NCBI GenBank assembly: GCA_002350625.1
Contig: DEFE01000028.1
Coordinates: 98,683-162,682, forward strand
Direction: 5' to 3'
Source: Lachnospiraceae bacterium UBA2860
GTDB taxonomy: Bacteria; Bacillota; Clostridia; Lachnospirales; Lachnospiraceae
DNA length: 64,000 nt
The notes below the pieces were generated by a model. That model had not been told where the DNA came from, searched no databases, and worked only from the letters and a program-made list of their open reading frames with translations. Position numbers and translations under genes: made by a program. This document shows positions 35,576 through 48,125 of the stretch, one piece after another. Every line of letters begins with the position of its first letter. The first letter of the stretch is position 1.

Positions 35576-36940
35576 TTAATAATACTTATCCAGCAGCTTG
35601 TCAGAGATACGCTTCAGTTCTGAACGCGGCATGATTCTCAGCAGCTCCCAGCCCGTGTCCAGCGTCTCTTCGATGCTCCGGTCGGTCATATAGCCCTGGT
35701 TGACGTACTTCGTCTCGAATTCATCCGCGAATTTCGCGTAGATCAGGTCCGTCTCCGTGAGCGCCGCCTCGCCGAGGATGACCATGAGCTCCTTCGCTTC
35801 CTTGCCGCGCGCGTAAGCCGCAAAGAGCTGGTTCATCGTCGACGCGTGGTCCTCGCGCGTCTTGCCCTCGCCGATACCCTTGTCCTTAAGTCGCGACAGG
35901 GACGGGAGCACGTCGATCGGCGGCTGGAGGCCCTTTCTGTAGAGCTCGCGGGAAAGGATGACCTGTCCCTCGGTGATGTACCCCGTAAGGTCGGGGATCG
36001 GGTGCGTCTTGTCGTCTTCCGGCATCGTGAGGATCGGGATCATCGTGATGGATCCGGACTTGCCTTTCTGGCGGCCGGCTCTCTCGTACATCGTCGCGAG
36101 GTCGGTGTACATGTAGCCCGGATAGCCGCGGCGTCCCGGCACTTCCTTCCGCGCCGCGGAGACCTCGCGGAGCGCGTCCGCGTAGTTCGTGATGTCGGTC
36201 AGGATGACGAGGACGTGCATATCCTTCTCAAATGCCAGATACTCCGCCGCCGTCAGCGCCATACGCGGCGTCGAGATACGCTCGACCGCCGGGTCGTTGG
36301 CGAGGTTGATGAAGAGCACGGTTCTGTCGATCGCGCCCGTCTCGCGGAAGGACTCCTGGAAGAAGTTCGCTTCCTCGAAGGTGATGCCCATCGCCGCGAA
36401 GACGACGGCGAACTGCTCGTCGGTGCCGCGCACCTTCGCCTGGCGCGCGATCTGCGCGGCGAGCTGCGCGTGCGGGAGGCCTGACGCCGAGAAGATCGGC
36501 AGCTTCTGCCCGCGAACGAGCGTGTTGAGTCCGTCGATGGCGGACACGCCGGTCTGAATGAACTCGGACGGGTAGGCGCGGGCCGCCGGATTCATCGGCA
36601 GGCCGTTGATGTCCATGCGCTTCTCCGGCAGAATGTCCGGGCCGCCGTCGATCGTTCTGCCCAGTCCGTCAAAGACGCGGCCGAGCATATCCTCCGACAC
36701 GCCCAGCTCCATCGCGCGGCCGAGGAAACGAACCTTGCTGTTGGAGAGGTTGATGCCGGTGGAGGCCTCAAACAGCTGCACGAGCGCGTTTGTGCCGTTG
36801 ATTTCAAGGACCTTGCAGCGGCGGGTCTCGCCGTTCGCGAGCTCGATCTCACCGAGCTCATTATAAGAGACATTTTCGACGTCCTCTACGAGCATCAGAG
36901 GTCCGGCGACTTCTTTTATCGTGCGGTATTCTTTTGCCAT
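35576..36940 (-). CDS. ntpB: V-type ATP synthase subunit B
   Basis: 454 residues of the non-catalytic stator-ring subunit: N-terminal beta-barrel, central nucleotide-binding-like domain with [21 protein letters not shown] in place of an intact P-loop, and the [19 protein letters not shown] signature. Subunit B alternates with A in the A3B3 head. It starts one base after the subunit A stop. Confidence 0.98.
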   Translation of the reverse strand: MAKEYRTIKEVAGPLMLVEDVENVSYNELGEIELANGETRRCKVLEINGTNALVQLFEASTGINLSNSKVRFLGRAMELGVSEDMLGRVFDGLGRTIDGGPDILPEKRMDINGLPMNPAARAYPSEFIQTGVSAIDGLNTLVRGQKLPIFSASGLPHAQLAAQIARQAKVRGTDEQFAVVFAAMGITFEEANFFQESFRETGAIDRTVLFINLANDPAVERISTPRMALTAAEYLAFEKDMHVLVILTDITNYADALREVSAARKEVPGRRGYPGYMYTDLATMYERAGRQKGKSGSITMIPILTMPEDDKTHPIPDLTGYITEGQVILSRELYRKGLQPPIDVLPSLSRLKDKGIGEGKTREDHASTMNQLFAAYARGKEAKELMVILGEAALTETDLIYAKFADEFETKYVNQGYMTDRSIEETLDTGWELLRIMPRSELKRISDKLLDKYY

Positions 36941-38710
36941 TTACCGGTCCTCCTTTCCGATGAGGCCAGCGAATTCTGCCGCGAGTTCTTCCTGAACCTT
37001 CTTGTATTCCTCAGCGACGTCGCTTTCTTTCGTGTACTTGAAGCGGCCGATTCTCTCGCGGGTCTCCATGGCGACGATATCGCCGATGGCCGCGCCGTCC
37101 TTCAGCGCGTTCACGCCGCCCTCATAGAAGGCGTACACGAGCTTCATCATCGCGTACTGCTTCTTAAGAGACGTGTAGGTATCGATCTCGTCGAAGGAGT
37201 TCTGGTGCAGGAAGTCCTCGCGGATCGAGCGCGCCGCTTCCATCTTCAGGCGGTCCTGCGGGGAGAGCGCGTCCATACCGACCATCTTCACGATTTCGTT
37301 CAGGCTCGCTTCGTCCTGCAGGAGGCTCATGAGCGACTGCCGCGTCTCCATCCAGTTTCCTTCCGCCGCCTCGTCGAACCACTTGCCGAGGTCGTCGAGG
37401 TAGAGCGAGTAGGAGGTCAGCCAGTTGATGGCCGGGAAGTGCCGCTGATAGGCGAGCTCGGCGTCGAGGCCCCAGAACACTTTGACGATGCGGAGTGTCG
37501 CCTGGGACACCGGTTCGGAAATGTCACCGCCCGGGGGCGAGACGGCTCCGATCGCGGAGAGCTGGCCTTCTCTTCCTTCTTTGCCGAGCGACACGACGCG
37601 TCCGGCTCTCTCGTAGAACTGCGCGAGACGGGAGCCCAGATACGCCGGGTAGCCTTCCTCGCCGGGCATCTCTTCAAGACGTCCGGACATCTCGCGGAGG
37701 GCTTCCGCCCAGCGGGAGGTGGAGTCGGCCATAAGGGCGACCGAGTAGCCCATGTCGCGGAAGTATTCCGCCATCGTGATGCCGGTGTAGATCGAGGCCT
37801 CGCGGGCCGCGACCGGCATGTCGGAGGTGTTGGCGATCAGGATCGTGCGCTGCATGAGCGATTCGCCGGTGCGCGGATCCGTAAGCTCCGGGAATTCATT
37901 CAGAACGTCCGTCATCTCGTTGCCGCGCTCGCCGCAGCCGATGTAGACGACGATGTCGGCCTCGGCCCACTTCGCGAGCTGGTGCTGCGTGACGGTCTTG
38001 CCGGAGCCGAAAGGCCCGGGGATCGCGGCGACGCCGCCCTTCGCGATCGGGAAGAAGGCGTCGATGACGCGCTGTCCGGTGACGAGCGGCATCGCAGGCG
38101 GAAGCTTCTTCTGATAGGGGCGCCCTTTTCTGACAGGCCACTTCTGCATGAGTGTAAGCTTCTCTTCACCCTTCTCGGTCTCGACGACGGCGATCGTCTC
38201 TTCCACCGTGTAGGACCCGGAGGTGATGCTCTTGATCTTCCCCTTAATGCCATAGGGAACCATGATCTTCTGCACGACGACCGGCGTCTCCTTCACCGTG
38301 CCGAGGATGTCTCCGGCCTCGACCTCTTCGCCCACTGCAGCCGTCGCCTCGAAGTCCCACTTCTTCGCGCGGTCGAGCGCCGCGACTTCGACGCCGCGGG
38401 AGAGGAGGTTACTGCCCGTCGTCTCCATGATCTTGTTGAGCGGCCGCTGAATGCCGTCGTAGATGGATCCCATAAGTCCCGGCCCCAGCTCGACCGAGAG
38501 CGGAACATCCATCGACTCCACGGGCTCGCCGGGGCCGAGGCCCTGCGTCTCCTCGTAGACCTGGATCGATGCCTCGTCTCCGTGCATCTCGATGATCTCG
38601 CCGATCAGTCTCTCGCGGCTCACGCGCACGACGTCAAACATGTTGGCGTCGCGCATGCCAGTTGCGACGACCAGCGGGCCGGCTACTTTTAATATCGTAC
38701 CTGTGCTCAT
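36941..38710 (-). CDS. ntpA: V-type ATP synthase catalytic subunit A
   Basis: About 589 residues. N-terminal barrel, the A-type bulge domain (about 110-190), Walker [38 protein letters not shown] and the Walker B region [24 protein letters not shown] identify the catalytic subunit. It synthesises or hydrolyses ATP at the head. The start is ambiguous: ATG 38710 gives the family-typical [16 protein letters not shown] but lies 13 bases from AAGGAG; GTG 38722 is the alternative. Confidence 0.97.
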   Translation of the reverse strand: MSTGTILKVAGPLVVATGMRDANMFDVVRVSRERLIGEIIEMHGDEASIQVYEETQGLGPGEPVESMDVPLSVELGPGLMGSIYDGIQRPLNKIMETTGSNLLSRGVEVAALDRAKKWDFEATAAVGEEVEAGDILGTVKETPVVVQKIMVPYGIKGKIKSITSGSYTVEETIAVVETEKGEEKLTLMQKWPVRKGRPYQKKLPPAMPLVTGQRVIDAFFPIAKGGVAAIPGPFGSGKTVTQHQLAKWAEADIVVYIGCGERGNEMTDVLNEFPELTDPRTGESLMQRTILIANTSDMPVAAREASIYTGITMAEYFRDMGYSVALMADSTSRWAEALREMSGRLEEMPGEEGYPAYLGSRLAQFYERAGRVVSLGKEGREGQLSAIGAVSPPGGDISEPVSQATLRIVKVFWGLDAELAYQRHFPAINWLTSYSLYLDDLGKWFDEAAEGNWMETRQSLMSLLQDEASLNEIVKMVGMDALSPQDRLKMEAARSIREDFLHQNSFDEIDTYTSLKKQYAMMKLVYAFYEGGVNALKDGAAIGDIVAMETRERIGRFKYTKESDVAEEYKKVQEELAAEFAGLIGKEDR

Positions 38711-38730
38711 CTTGCTGACCACACTCCTTC

Positions 38731-39060
38731 CTAATTATCTCCGAACAGAATGTCGCTGCCGACCGCCTGCTCGACGGTTCTCTTCACCCCGCGGATGCCT
38801 TCCCCGGTGTTGCCCCTCACGCCCGGAATCTCGATGATCGCCGGCGTGAGACGGTTTTTGTACCTTGCGATCTCCTTCGTGAGCATCGCCGCGAGCGCCT
38901 CCGTGACGTAGATGACGCCGTAGTCGCTCTCCGCGATGTTCCGCAGCGTCTTCGCCGCGTCCTCCGGATCCGCGTTCATCTCGACGGGAAACGTCGTGAG
39001 GCCGACAGCCGCGAAGCCGTAGATGCTGTCGTAATCGCCCATGACCGCTATCTTATCCAT
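38731..39060 (-). CDS. V-type ATP synthase subunit F
   Basis: 109 residues with the typical [26 protein letters not shown] start and a Rossmann-like alternation; [34 protein letters not shown] is family-typical. Subunit F is part of the central stalk. It overlaps the subunit C gene by 8 bp. Confidence 0.95.
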   Translation of the reverse strand: MDKIAVMGDYDSIYGFAAVGLTTFPVEMNADPEDAAKTLRNIAESDYGVIYVTEALAAMLTKEIARYKNRLTPAIIEIPGVRGNTGEGIRGVKRTVEQAVGSDILFGDN

Positions 39061-40024
39061 ACATGTCCCTCACTCTCATGCGCGTCGTCTCCTCGGGGAA
39101 GTCGTTGGCCTTGGCGGTGAGGATGATCCGGACCGTCTTGATCTCATTCTGCCGCGCAAGGTAATAGGCGATAATCGGACCCATCGACACGGAGTTCGTC
39201 TTCTGCGGGCGGATCGTGGCGATCAGGCGGTTGTCGCACCAGCGCTCAAATGCCGAGGGCGATTCCTTCAGCGCCTCCGCTCCTTCGCGGAAGCCGTGCG
39301 TCTCGAGGTAGTTCATCAGGGCCTCTTCGTTTTCGGAGGCCGCGATCGCGAGAAGCCGCACGTCCAGCTCGTTGCAGGGCGCGAGCGCCTCCTTGAGGAA
39401 GCTTATATTCTTTCCGGTCCGAAGCGCTCTCACGGCGATCTTGATATCCGTGACGGCGATCGTCGACTCCACATAGTCGCGGAGCAGCGCGTTCTTCTGT
39501 TTTCTGCCGGCCTCGTGCATCGCGTCGAGGCAGGCGCGGTCGATGATGACGTCGCACTTCTGCCCGTCGCGGGTCTTCAGCATGACGTCGTGGGCCTCTT
39601 CCGCGGCCTTCTGCATGTGGGCCGGAAGCGCCTTGTAGTCATTTTCGCCGAGAATCCGCAGCATCTCCTCGCGTCCGTACCGCTCCATCGGGTAAAAGGC
39701 CGAGGCGTTGGGATCCGAGGTGCAGATCTCCTTGATGCCGGCCTTCAGGTTGTGATAGAGGTTCGGATACGAGAGCAACGCAAAGACGGACGGATCGATC
39801 TTCAGCTCGCGCATGAGATCCGCCGTCTTCTTCTCTTCCGCGGCGAGGACTTTGTCCGCGTCCCCGGAGGATTCCGCGTCGCCCCAGCCTCTGTCCTCCA
39901 CATAGGAAAGCACGGCGCGCGCGTCGGGCAGTGCGGTCATCTGTGAGATGTCCATGTCGGTGAGGAGGGATTTCTCCTTCACGCGGATTCTGGCGACCGC
40001 ATATACATAATCCAGATCACCCAT
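39053..40024 (-). CDS. ntpC: V-type ATP synthase subunit C
   Basis: 323 residues, all alpha-helical with three repeated three-helix units, starting MGDLDYVYAVARIRVKEKSLL. Subunit C (d-subunit type) sits on the membrane ring and connects it to the central stalk. Start 40024 overlaps the subunit E end by 8 bp; the frame is open further upstream, but that part lies inside subunit E and is not family-like. Confidence 0.95.
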   Translation of the reverse strand: MGDLDYVYAVARIRVKEKSLLTDMDISQMTALPDARAVLSYVEDRGWGDAESSGDADKVLAAEEKKTADLMRELKIDPSVFALLSYPNLYHNLKAGIKEICTSDPNASAFYPMERYGREEMLRILGENDYKALPAHMQKAAEEAHDVMLKTRDGQKCDVIIDRACLDAMHEAGRKQKNALLRDYVESTIAVTDIKIAVRALRTGKNISFLKEALAPCNELDVRLLAIAASENEEALMNYLETHGFREGAEALKESPSAFERWCDNRLIATIRPQKTNSVSMGPIIAYYLARQNEIKTVRIILTAKANDFPEETTRMRVRDMYG

Positions 40025-40628
40025 CCGTGTTCTCCTTGTGCCAGATCGCCTCAGCGGCCATGTCCGAGAGCTCATCGTGCTTCTCGGCAAAGAGCGCGCT
40101 TAAGGTGCAGTTCTCATCGATCCCGCCGTAGCGGAGGATAAAGCCGTCGTCGATCTCCGCGCTCTCTTCGGACAGCTTAAGCGCCCCGCCGGCTTTTTTG
40201 CCGAGCTCGGCCATCGCGTCCGCAAATCCCGCCGGAAGGCGCGCAAGATCCTTCTTGCCGAGCAGAAGCTCGCCGCTTCCGCTCCCGATGTGCTTTCCGA
40301 TGAGCGCGGTCAGCATTTTGAAATAATCGCTGTCAGAAAGACTGCGCAGCTGTTTCGCGGCGTTTTCGATCACCTCGCCGATGATCTCCTGCCTCGCCGA
40401 GAGCACGGCGCCTCTTTTCCGCATGCCGATCTGGGAATTGATGCGTGTGCCGTAAGCCGCCGCATCCTTTTCCGCCTTTTCCTTAGCCTTCGCGGTGAGC
40501 TTCTCGCCCTCAAGGCGGGCGTTCTCAAGTTCCTTTTCGGCGCTCTTCTTTGCCTCGGCAATCACCGCGGCAGCTTTGTCTTTTGCTTCCTGCAGGATCT
40601 CATTAGTGATGTTGTCAATTCCTGCCAT
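40017..40628 (-). CDS. ntpE: V-type ATP synthase subunit E
   Basis: 203 residues. N-terminal long helix rich in Lys/Glu/Ala (AKDKAAAVIAEAKKSAEKELENARLEGEKL, coiled coil) followed by a globular alpha/beta C-terminal domain, typical of the peripheral-stalk subunit E. It lies 49 bp after subunit K and overlaps subunit C. Confidence 0.93.
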   Translation of the reverse strand: MAGIDNITNEILQEAKDKAAAVIAEAKKSAEKELENARLEGEKLTAKAKEKAEKDAAAYGTRINSQIGMRKRGAVLSARQEIIGEVIENAAKQLRSLSDSDYFKMLTALIGKHIGSGSGELLLGKKDLARLPAGFADAMAELGKKAGGALKLSEESAEIDDGFILRYGGIDENCTLSALFAEKHDELSDMAAEAIWHKENTDG

Positions 40629-40677
40629 TTATCTTCTCTCCTCTATAAACGCGTGTTTATATCTGACCTGTCTTTGA

Positions 40678-43169
<2,492 letters not shown>

Positions 43170-43186
43170 GCTTTAAGCCTCCTGAT

Positions 43187-43498
43187 CTACTTAAGCAGTG
43201 TGTCGACCACTGCGGATACGGCCGCGTCCAGCTTCGGCGCGGCGTCTTTCCTGATTTCGGCCGCCTCCGCCTCCGCTTCTTTGTCCGCTTCGGCCAGCTT
43301 CGCTTTGCCTGCTTCCGCAGCTTTCGCCATCAGCTCATCCGCCGCCTTCTTAGCGGCCGCTTTGGCGTCCTCTATGAGCTGAGCTGCCTTGGCCTTGGCG
43401 TCCTTAATGATGCCGTCCGCTTCCGCGCCGGCTTCGGCAACGATTCCTTCGGCTTTCGCTTCTGCTTCCTTGACCGCACGGATGGTATCTTCGATCAT
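43187..43498 (-). CDS. V-type ATP synthase peripheral stalk G/H-like subunit
   Basis: About 103 residues, almost wholly a coiled coil of Ala/Glu/Lys heptads (IRAVKEAEAKAEGIVAEAGAEADGII), matching AhaH/NtpF-like stalk subunits that pair with subunit E. Low-complexity composition limits family-level proof; the position as first gene of the V-ATPase operon, directly before ntpI, is the strongest support. Start 43498 (ATG) has GGTGA 5 bases upstream; GTG 43507 is an alternative. Confidence 0.85.
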   Translation of the reverse strand: MIEDTIRAVKEAEAKAEGIVAEAGAEADGIIKDAKAKAAQLIEDAKAAAKKAADELMAKAAEAGKAKLAEADKEAEAEAAEIRKDAAPKLDAAVSAVVDTLLK

Positions 43499-43543
43499 AC
43501 TCTTCACCGCCTTTTTCCATGATCTTGCAAAAAACCATTCTTG

Positions 43544-43549
43544 AGTTTA
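43544..43549 (-). promoter_or_regulatory. Probable -10 of the V-ATPase operon promoter
   Basis: Minus strand TGCTAAACT forms an extended -10 about 46 bp before the first gene of the operon. The -35 region (TAGAAA, 17 bp upstream) is weak. Confidence 0.4.
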
Positions 43550-43640
43550 GCACACCTCTCTCATAATTTCTACATATAGATTATGTATGCATCCGGCGGG
43601 CCGGCCATCCCATAAGGAAGCGCCGGGCTCTTCTCCGGTT

Positions 43641-43764
43641 ACGAGTCTCATCATCTTGCAGATCATTCCACCGCCGTGATTCTCATCATCGCGCAGATCA
43701 CTCTTCCGCCGTGATTCTCATCACCGCGCAGATCACTCTTCCGCCGTGATTCTCATCACCGCGC
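43641..43764. repeat. 35-bp tandem repeat spanning the rluA-like stop codon
   Basis: Units at 43671-43705 and 43706-43740 are identical except for one base, a third partial unit occupies 43741-43764 and a degenerate unit 43641-43670. The unit copies the last codons of the pseudouridine synthase gene (Arg-Ile-Thr-Ala-Glu-Glu-stop), so the gene end is present about three times. Confidence 0.85.
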
Positions 43765-44401
43765 CGGTCCGCGGGTGGCGGAAGGAGAGACTTACGGCGC
43801 GGAGTGCGATCTGCCCGCGCGCAAGGCCTTCCTTCGAGTCGGCCGGCGCGCCGTATTTTGTGTCCCCGCGGATGGGCATCCCGGCGTGCGCGAGCTGCGC
43901 GCGGATCTGGTGGTGGCGGCCGGTGATGAGCTCGATCTCGAGCGTGTCCTCCCCTGTCTTTTTGTAGCGGAGTACGGCTTTTTTCGGGCGCTCCTCCCTG
44001 CGGGCGGGCGTTTTGGCGCTTCCTTTCCCCCCGGACACGATATGCGCCGTATTCGTTTTCCGGTCCCAGGCGAGGTCATCCGTGAGCTCCCCAGCCTCCG
44101 CCGGAATCCGTCCGCACACGCGGGCGCGGTAGATCTTCTGCATTTTCCCGTCCGCGAGCTGTTTGGAGAGCGCGGCAGCCGCCATTTTCGTCCTGGCGAA
44201 AAGCACGACGCCCGCGACCGGCTGGTCCAGGCGGTGCACCGTGTAGATCTCCGGCCCGCCGTCCCCGTCCGCGAGATAGCTTCTCAAGGCGTGCGCAAGA
44301 TCCGTCTCGCTCACGCGCGCGCTCTCGACCGCCACGCCGGCCGGCTTGTCCACGGCGATGATCTCCGCGTCTTCATATAATATTCTGTCCTCAATGATCA
44401 T
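43733..44401 (-). CDS. RluA-family RNA pseudouridine synthase
   Basis: 222 residues. It contains the RluA signature VHRLDQPVAGVVLFARTK with the catalytic Asp, LITGRHHQIRAQLAHAGMPIRGDTKYGA and a short N-terminus without an S4 domain. It converts a uridine in rRNA or tRNA to pseudouridine; the target site is unknown. Start 44401 is preceded by AAGGGG at 6 bases; an upstream in-frame codon lacks this. The end of the gene is tandemly repeated downstream. Codon use is as in its neighbours. Confidence 0.92.
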   Translation of the reverse strand: MIIEDRILYEDAEIIAVDKPAGVAVESARVSETDLAHALRSYLADGDGGPEIYTVHRLDQPVAGVVLFARTKMAAAALSKQLADGKMQKIYRARVCGRIPAEAGELTDDLAWDRKTNTAHIVSGGKGSAKTPARREERPKKAVLRYKKTGEDTLEIELITGRHHQIRAQLAHAGMPIRGDTKYGAPADSKEGLARGQIALRAVSLSFRHPRTGAVMRITAEE

Positions 44402-45442
44402 GTGCGTCCCCTTTTTCCGGACATCGCCACGACACACGAAGCGGCCGTCGTATTATCCTATTCGATCAATACGGCGGCCGCTCAGCAATGTCCGTTATTC
44501 AATTAATTCTTACCTCTCTTTTCAGGATTCCTTAGGTCCTTTATTCCAATTGGTTTTTTCAGGATCTATATGAATTGCTGTCCTTCCCGGCTCATCTTTC
44601 GATTTAGAAATTCCATATCATTTCGCATGTAAGGAATTTGGATTTGGTTCCCGGCCTCCTGTTTTAATCGGTACGCCGTCCTTACTGCAGGTCACCATAA
44701 AGAAGAAGTTTCACACCGGTTCCGGCCTGTTTTTTCGGCCTCCGCCCCTCTGATCGGTTTGGATGCTTTCGTGAATCAATCCCCGGCAGCCTGTTTCTTA
44801 TGCAGATGTTCTTATGCATTCAAGTAAGCGGTTATGGCTCTCCGGTAATACTCTTCGGATTGTTCTCTTTCAGTTCACGGGACCCATCGTCCTTATGATG
44901 CGGCATATGTGATAACTGCTCAATACGGGGAAGCCAGCTGATATGATGCCTTTTCAATTTTTTGTTATCGCCTTGATAACCAGGTATCAACCATACCTTA
45001 AGTGAAAAAAGGCTTTCTCGTCGGGAATTGCTGTGCTCTGCCGATTCCGTATTGAGGAGATCCGTAGATCGGTTCATTTAAAGTGTCCAACGGCGCTCCC
45101 TCCTCTTCTTCTGGTACTCCGGTCATCCTTATTTGCTTATTGATCTTCGTCCGTCTGATACAATGACTGCTTCGGCTTTTTTATGCCGCAAGCTTTGGTC
45201 CGGATGACGACTGGAGTTGGGTTTTCAGTTCTTTTTGGAAGATTATTTCTTCTCTCTCTTGGATGTATTAAATATAAAACATTGCTTTTGAATTGTCAAT
45301 CATTTTATTTATTGTTTTTGTATTTTTCTCTTATCGGCAGTGTTATTGTATAAATTGTCTGATATTTTATGAACTGTCACGAAACTTCATACAACACAAG
45401 AATTGTCAGAAAGTGAAGGACAGTTTTCCGTTCGCCTGCAAA
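44402..45442. other. Gene-poor, AT-richer stretch, probably decayed DNA
   Basis: About 1 kb with visibly lower GC than the flanks, falling to strongly AT-rich at 45240-45410. Beyond the nested hairpin it holds no intact gene. Minus-strand fragments with gene-like composition remain: an 81-codon frame at 44832-45077 (with SLKVWLIPGYQGDNKK and WLPRIEQLSHMPHH) and a frame ending near 44530 with TAIHIDPEKTNWNKGPKES. I cannot name either; they could be remnants of a toxin, phage or mobile gene. The AT-rich end may include a promoter, but none is clear. Confidence 0.5.
44418..44494. repeat. 77-bp nested hairpin element upstream of rluA-like gene
   Basis: Outer arms CGGACATCGC (44418-44427) and GCAATGTCCG (44485-44494) and inner arms GCGGCCGTCGTATT (44441-44454) and AATACGGCGGCCGC (44468-44481) pair with one wobble mismatch each. 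Large for a terminator; it may be a mobile palindromic repeat. Confidence 0.65.
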
Positions 45443-45479
45443 AAAATGTGACAAGGGGTCAGACCCCTTGTCACATTTT
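45443..45479. repeat. GGGGTC-A-GACCCC palindrome, copy 2
   Basis: Perfect 18-bp arms (core TGTGACAAGGGGTC) around a central A. It begins 2 bases after the TGA stop of the GH13 gene on the minus strand. With its A/T ends it should act as a bidirectional terminator. Confidence 0.9.
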
Positions 45480-45481
45480 GA

Positions 45482-47023
45482 TCAGCCAAGCACGACGAAG
45501 GATTGTGCCCCTACTGTCAGCTTGCCGTCTGCATAATCCGCGGTCCCGATCGTGTAGATGGGGCTCACGTCGCCGAGGTCCGCGCTGACTTCCTCTGCGG
45601 TGCCGGCCGGGTTGACGGCGACGACCATCGATCCGCGCCGGAAGACGAAGGGCTTTCCGTCCTCGCTGCAGATGACCTTGAAGGGCGCGTCCGCCTGCAG
45701 GTCTTCCCTGCTGTGGCGAAGGGCGAGGATCTCCTTCACGGTGTGAAGAAGGGAGGCCGGGTCCGCCTCGGCGGCGGCGACTGTCGGCGCGTCTTCGCTC
45801 TCGTCGACCGGCAGGTACAGGTCTTCTTTCTTCCCTGTGGAGAAGCCGAGGTTTTTGCTGCCGTCCCACTGCATGGGCGATCTCGATCCGGTGCGGAAGT
45901 AGCCGCCTTCCTTTGTCGGAAGGTCGAGGTAGCGCATGCCGATCTCGTCGCCGTAGTAGAGGAAGGGGACGCCGGGCATCGTGAAGATCACCGCGTAGGC
46001 GAGCTTCAGCTCCTGTTCGTCCAGATTGTAACGCGGGCGGATCGTGTCGTGATTGCAGGTGAGCATCGAGATGTAGCCCTTGTCCTTCGTGTCCTCATAC
46101 CAGTCGAGGTACTCATCCAGGAAGCGGCCGATGCTGCCGCCGGCATCCTTTTTGAAATAGCTGTGGTCCTCGCCTTTATGGTTGCCGTAGTCGCGCATGA
46201 GGGTCGAGTAGCCGCCGCCCTGCACGTTGAGGCAGAAATCGCAGTCGTATCCCGCGCGGAGAGCGAGCGGCGGATTGCTCCACTCCGAGACCATCGCCGC
46301 GTCAGGGAACTCGAGGTCCAGCATGCGGCGCACGTCTCTCCAGATGCGGCTCGTGCCGGTCTTCTTGTCGTCGTCATTTTTGACGAGCGAGGAGGCCATG
46401 TCCACGCGGAAACCGTCGCAGCCTTTTTCGAGCCAGAAGCGCATGATGTCCTTGATCGCCTCGCGGGTCGCGATCGCTGCCGGGTGGTTAGCGGGCAGCT
46501 GCCAGGGCTGATCGACCTTAAAGAAGCCGTAGTTGAGGGCCGGCTGGCACTTGAAGAAGTTGAGGACATAGGTCCCGCTGCGCTCGCTCTCGCCGCCGAT
46601 ATAGGGGAAGCCCGCCGCCGCGTCGAAGCAGAAGTCCGTCCAGATGAAGCGGTCGGAGTATTCGTTTCTCTCCGCCTTCTGGCTCATGCGGAACCACGCG
46701 TGCTCCTCGGAGGTGTGGCCCGGCACGAGGTCAAGCAGCACGCGGATCCCCATGTCGTGCGCGGTGTGAAAGAGCCTGACCAGATCCTCGTTCGTGCCGT
46801 AGCGCGGCGCGACTTTCTTGTAGTCGCGGACATCATAGCCGGCGTCTTTAAAGGGCGAATCGAAGCAGGGGTTGATCCACAGGGCGTTGCAGCCCAGGTC
46901 CTTAATGTAGCCGAGCTTTTCGATAATGCCGTTAATGTCGCCGATTCCGTCGCCATTAGTGTCGTAGAAGGACTGCGGATAGATTTCGTAGAAGACTGCG
47001 TCTTTCAGCCATGCTGCTGCCAT
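45482..47023 (-). CDS. GH13 alpha-glucosidase/oligo-1,6-glucosidase-like enzyme
   Basis: 513 residues. GH13 motifs in order: region I DLVPGHTSEEH, region II DGFRVDMASSL with the nucleophile Asp, the acid/base Glu in MVSEWSNP, and region IV LTCNHDTIRPR. A C-terminal beta domain follows. There is no signal peptide, so it would hydrolyse imported alpha-glucosides (maltose, isomaltose or related). The start at 47023 follows GGGGAAATCC; the longer open frame upstream overlaps the divergent regulator's promoter region and is not GH13-like. It faces away from the AraC gene, a typical regulator-target pair. Confidence 0.92.
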   Translation of the reverse strand: MAAAWLKDAVFYEIYPQSFYDTNGDGIGDINGIIEKLGYIKDLGCNALWINPCFDSPFKDAGYDVRDYKKVAPRYGTNEDLVRLFHTAHDMGIRVLLDLVPGHTSEEHAWFRMSQKAERNEYSDRFIWTDFCFDAAAGFPYIGGESERSGTYVLNFFKCQPALNYGFFKVDQPWQLPANHPAAIATREAIKDIMRFWLEKGCDGFRVDMASSLVKNDDDKKTGTSRIWRDVRRMLDLEFPDAAMVSEWSNPPLALRAGYDCDFCLNVQGGGYSTLMRDYGNHKGEDHSYFKKDAGGSIGRFLDEYLDWYEDTKDKGYISMLTCNHDTIRPRYNLDEQELKLAYAVIFTMPGVPFLYYGDEIGMRYLDLPTKEGGYFRTGSRSPMQWDGSKNLGFSTGKKEDLYLPVDESEDAPTVAAAEADPASLLHTVKEILALRHSREDLQADAPFKVICSEDGKPFVFRRGSMVVAVNPAGTAEEVSADLGDVSPIYTIGTADYADGKLTVGAQSFVVLG

Positions 47024-47092
47024 GATGGATTTCCCCTTTCGTATAAATGATTTAAAAGATCCTGATCTGCCGCCATTTTCGTCCGCCGCACG

Positions 47093-47121
47093 TTGTGCGC
47101 GCCGGCCGTTACTGGTACAAT
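47093..47121 (+). promoter_or_regulatory. Promoter of the AraC regulator gene
   Basis: TTGTGC (-35), 17-bp spacer, TACAAT (-10; TGG just upstream), about 95 bp before the start. The 190-bp divergent spacer should also hold the GH13 promoter, which I cannot place. Confidence 0.5.
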
Positions 47122-47216
47122 ACTGCACAGGCGGGATTAAATCTTGCAGAATAGTCTTGATTTCTAACACAATACTACTGCGGCAGGCAAGGCGCCGCAT
47201 GGAGGAGGCAGCATCT

Positions 47217-48125
47217 ATGGGAAGAGCAGAAGAGATGCCTGCGCGCGATGGCGTCATGCCGGAGCAGCACGAAAATGTCAGCCACGGCGACATCCTCCTG
47301 CCCGTGAACAGTTACCACTGCACCGTGCCGGACACCTACACGGAGCTCTCGCTGCACTGGCACGAGGAGATGGAGATTACACTGATCCGGGAAGGCCTGT
47401 CCGACTACCGGGTCGGACAGGAAGCTTTCCGCGCTTCCGCCGGCGACATCATCCTCGTCCCGCCGGTGACGCTGCACTCCGCGACGGAGCTGCCGGGAGA
47501 GACGATGGTCTCCGACAGCCTGGTCTTCCACCTCGATTACCTCGGCGCGTCCGGACAGGACCTGTCCGCCTCCCGGTACCTGCGGCCGCTTCTGCACGGG
47601 CACTTGAAGACGGCTGTCCGCATTTGCGAAGATGATCCGGATTATGATTCCATCCGCGCCGCGTTTCTCTCCGCCCTCAGCTGCTTCGCGGGCAGGGAGG
47701 CGTTCTATGAGCTGCAGCTCAAGGAGCGGCTGCTGTATCTCCTCTGCCTGTTGTTTAAGGCGGGCTATATCTCGGACAGGAAGGCCGTGCCCGCGGACCG
47801 GGAGACGCGGCAGCAGCTGAAAAGCGTGCTCCGGTATATCGGGGATCACTATCCGGAGCACATGACGATCGCGGAGCTCGCTTCGCTGCTCGGGTTTTCG
47901 GAGAGCTATTTCATGAGCTTTTTCCGGCGGTCCGTCGGCATGAGCTGCATCCGGTACATCAACGAGGTCCGCATCCGGAAGGCGGCGGAGGCGCTGGAGA
48001 GCACGGCGCGCCCCGTCATGGAGATCGCCATGGACAGCGGCTTTGACAACGTCTCCTACTTCAATCTGCAGTTCCGCCGCCGCTTCGGCATGACCCCGCG
48101 GGAATTCCGGGCGGTAAAAACATGA
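47217..48125 (+). CDS. AraC-family transcriptional regulator
   Basis: 302 residues: an N-terminal cupin-like sensor domain (LSLHWHEEMEITLIREGLSDYRVG; about 35-110) and a C-terminal double helix-turn-helix (about 205-300; MTIAELASLLGFSESYFMSFFRRSVGMS ... IAMDSGFDNVSYFNLQFRRRFGMTPREFR). AraC regulators of this layout bind sugars and activate neighbouring catabolic genes. It is divergent from GH13 and followed by GH29, either of which may be a target. Start 47217 follows AGGAGG at 8 bases; upstream in-frame codons exist. Its TGA stop lies inside a GGGGTC-type palindrome. Confidence 0.92.
   Translation: MGRAEEMPARDGVMPEQHENVSHGDILLPVNSYHCTVPDTYTELSLHWHEEMEITLIREGLSDYRVGQEAFRASAGDIILVPPVTLHSATELPGETMVSDSLVFHLDYLGASGQDLSASRYLRPLLHGHLKTAVRICEDDPDYDSIRAAFLSALSCFAGREAFYELQLKERLLYLLCLLFKAGYISDRKAVPADRETRQQLKSVLRYIGDHYPEHMTIAELASLLGFSESYFMSFFRRSVGMSCIRYINEVRIRKAAEALESTARPVMEIAMDSGFDNVSYFNLQFRRRFGMTPREFRAVKT

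Noticed and set aside
44832..45077. 81-codon minus-strand open frame as a real gene
   Set aside because: No ribosome binding site and no neighbouring gene context; kept only as a possible remnant in the decayed stretch.
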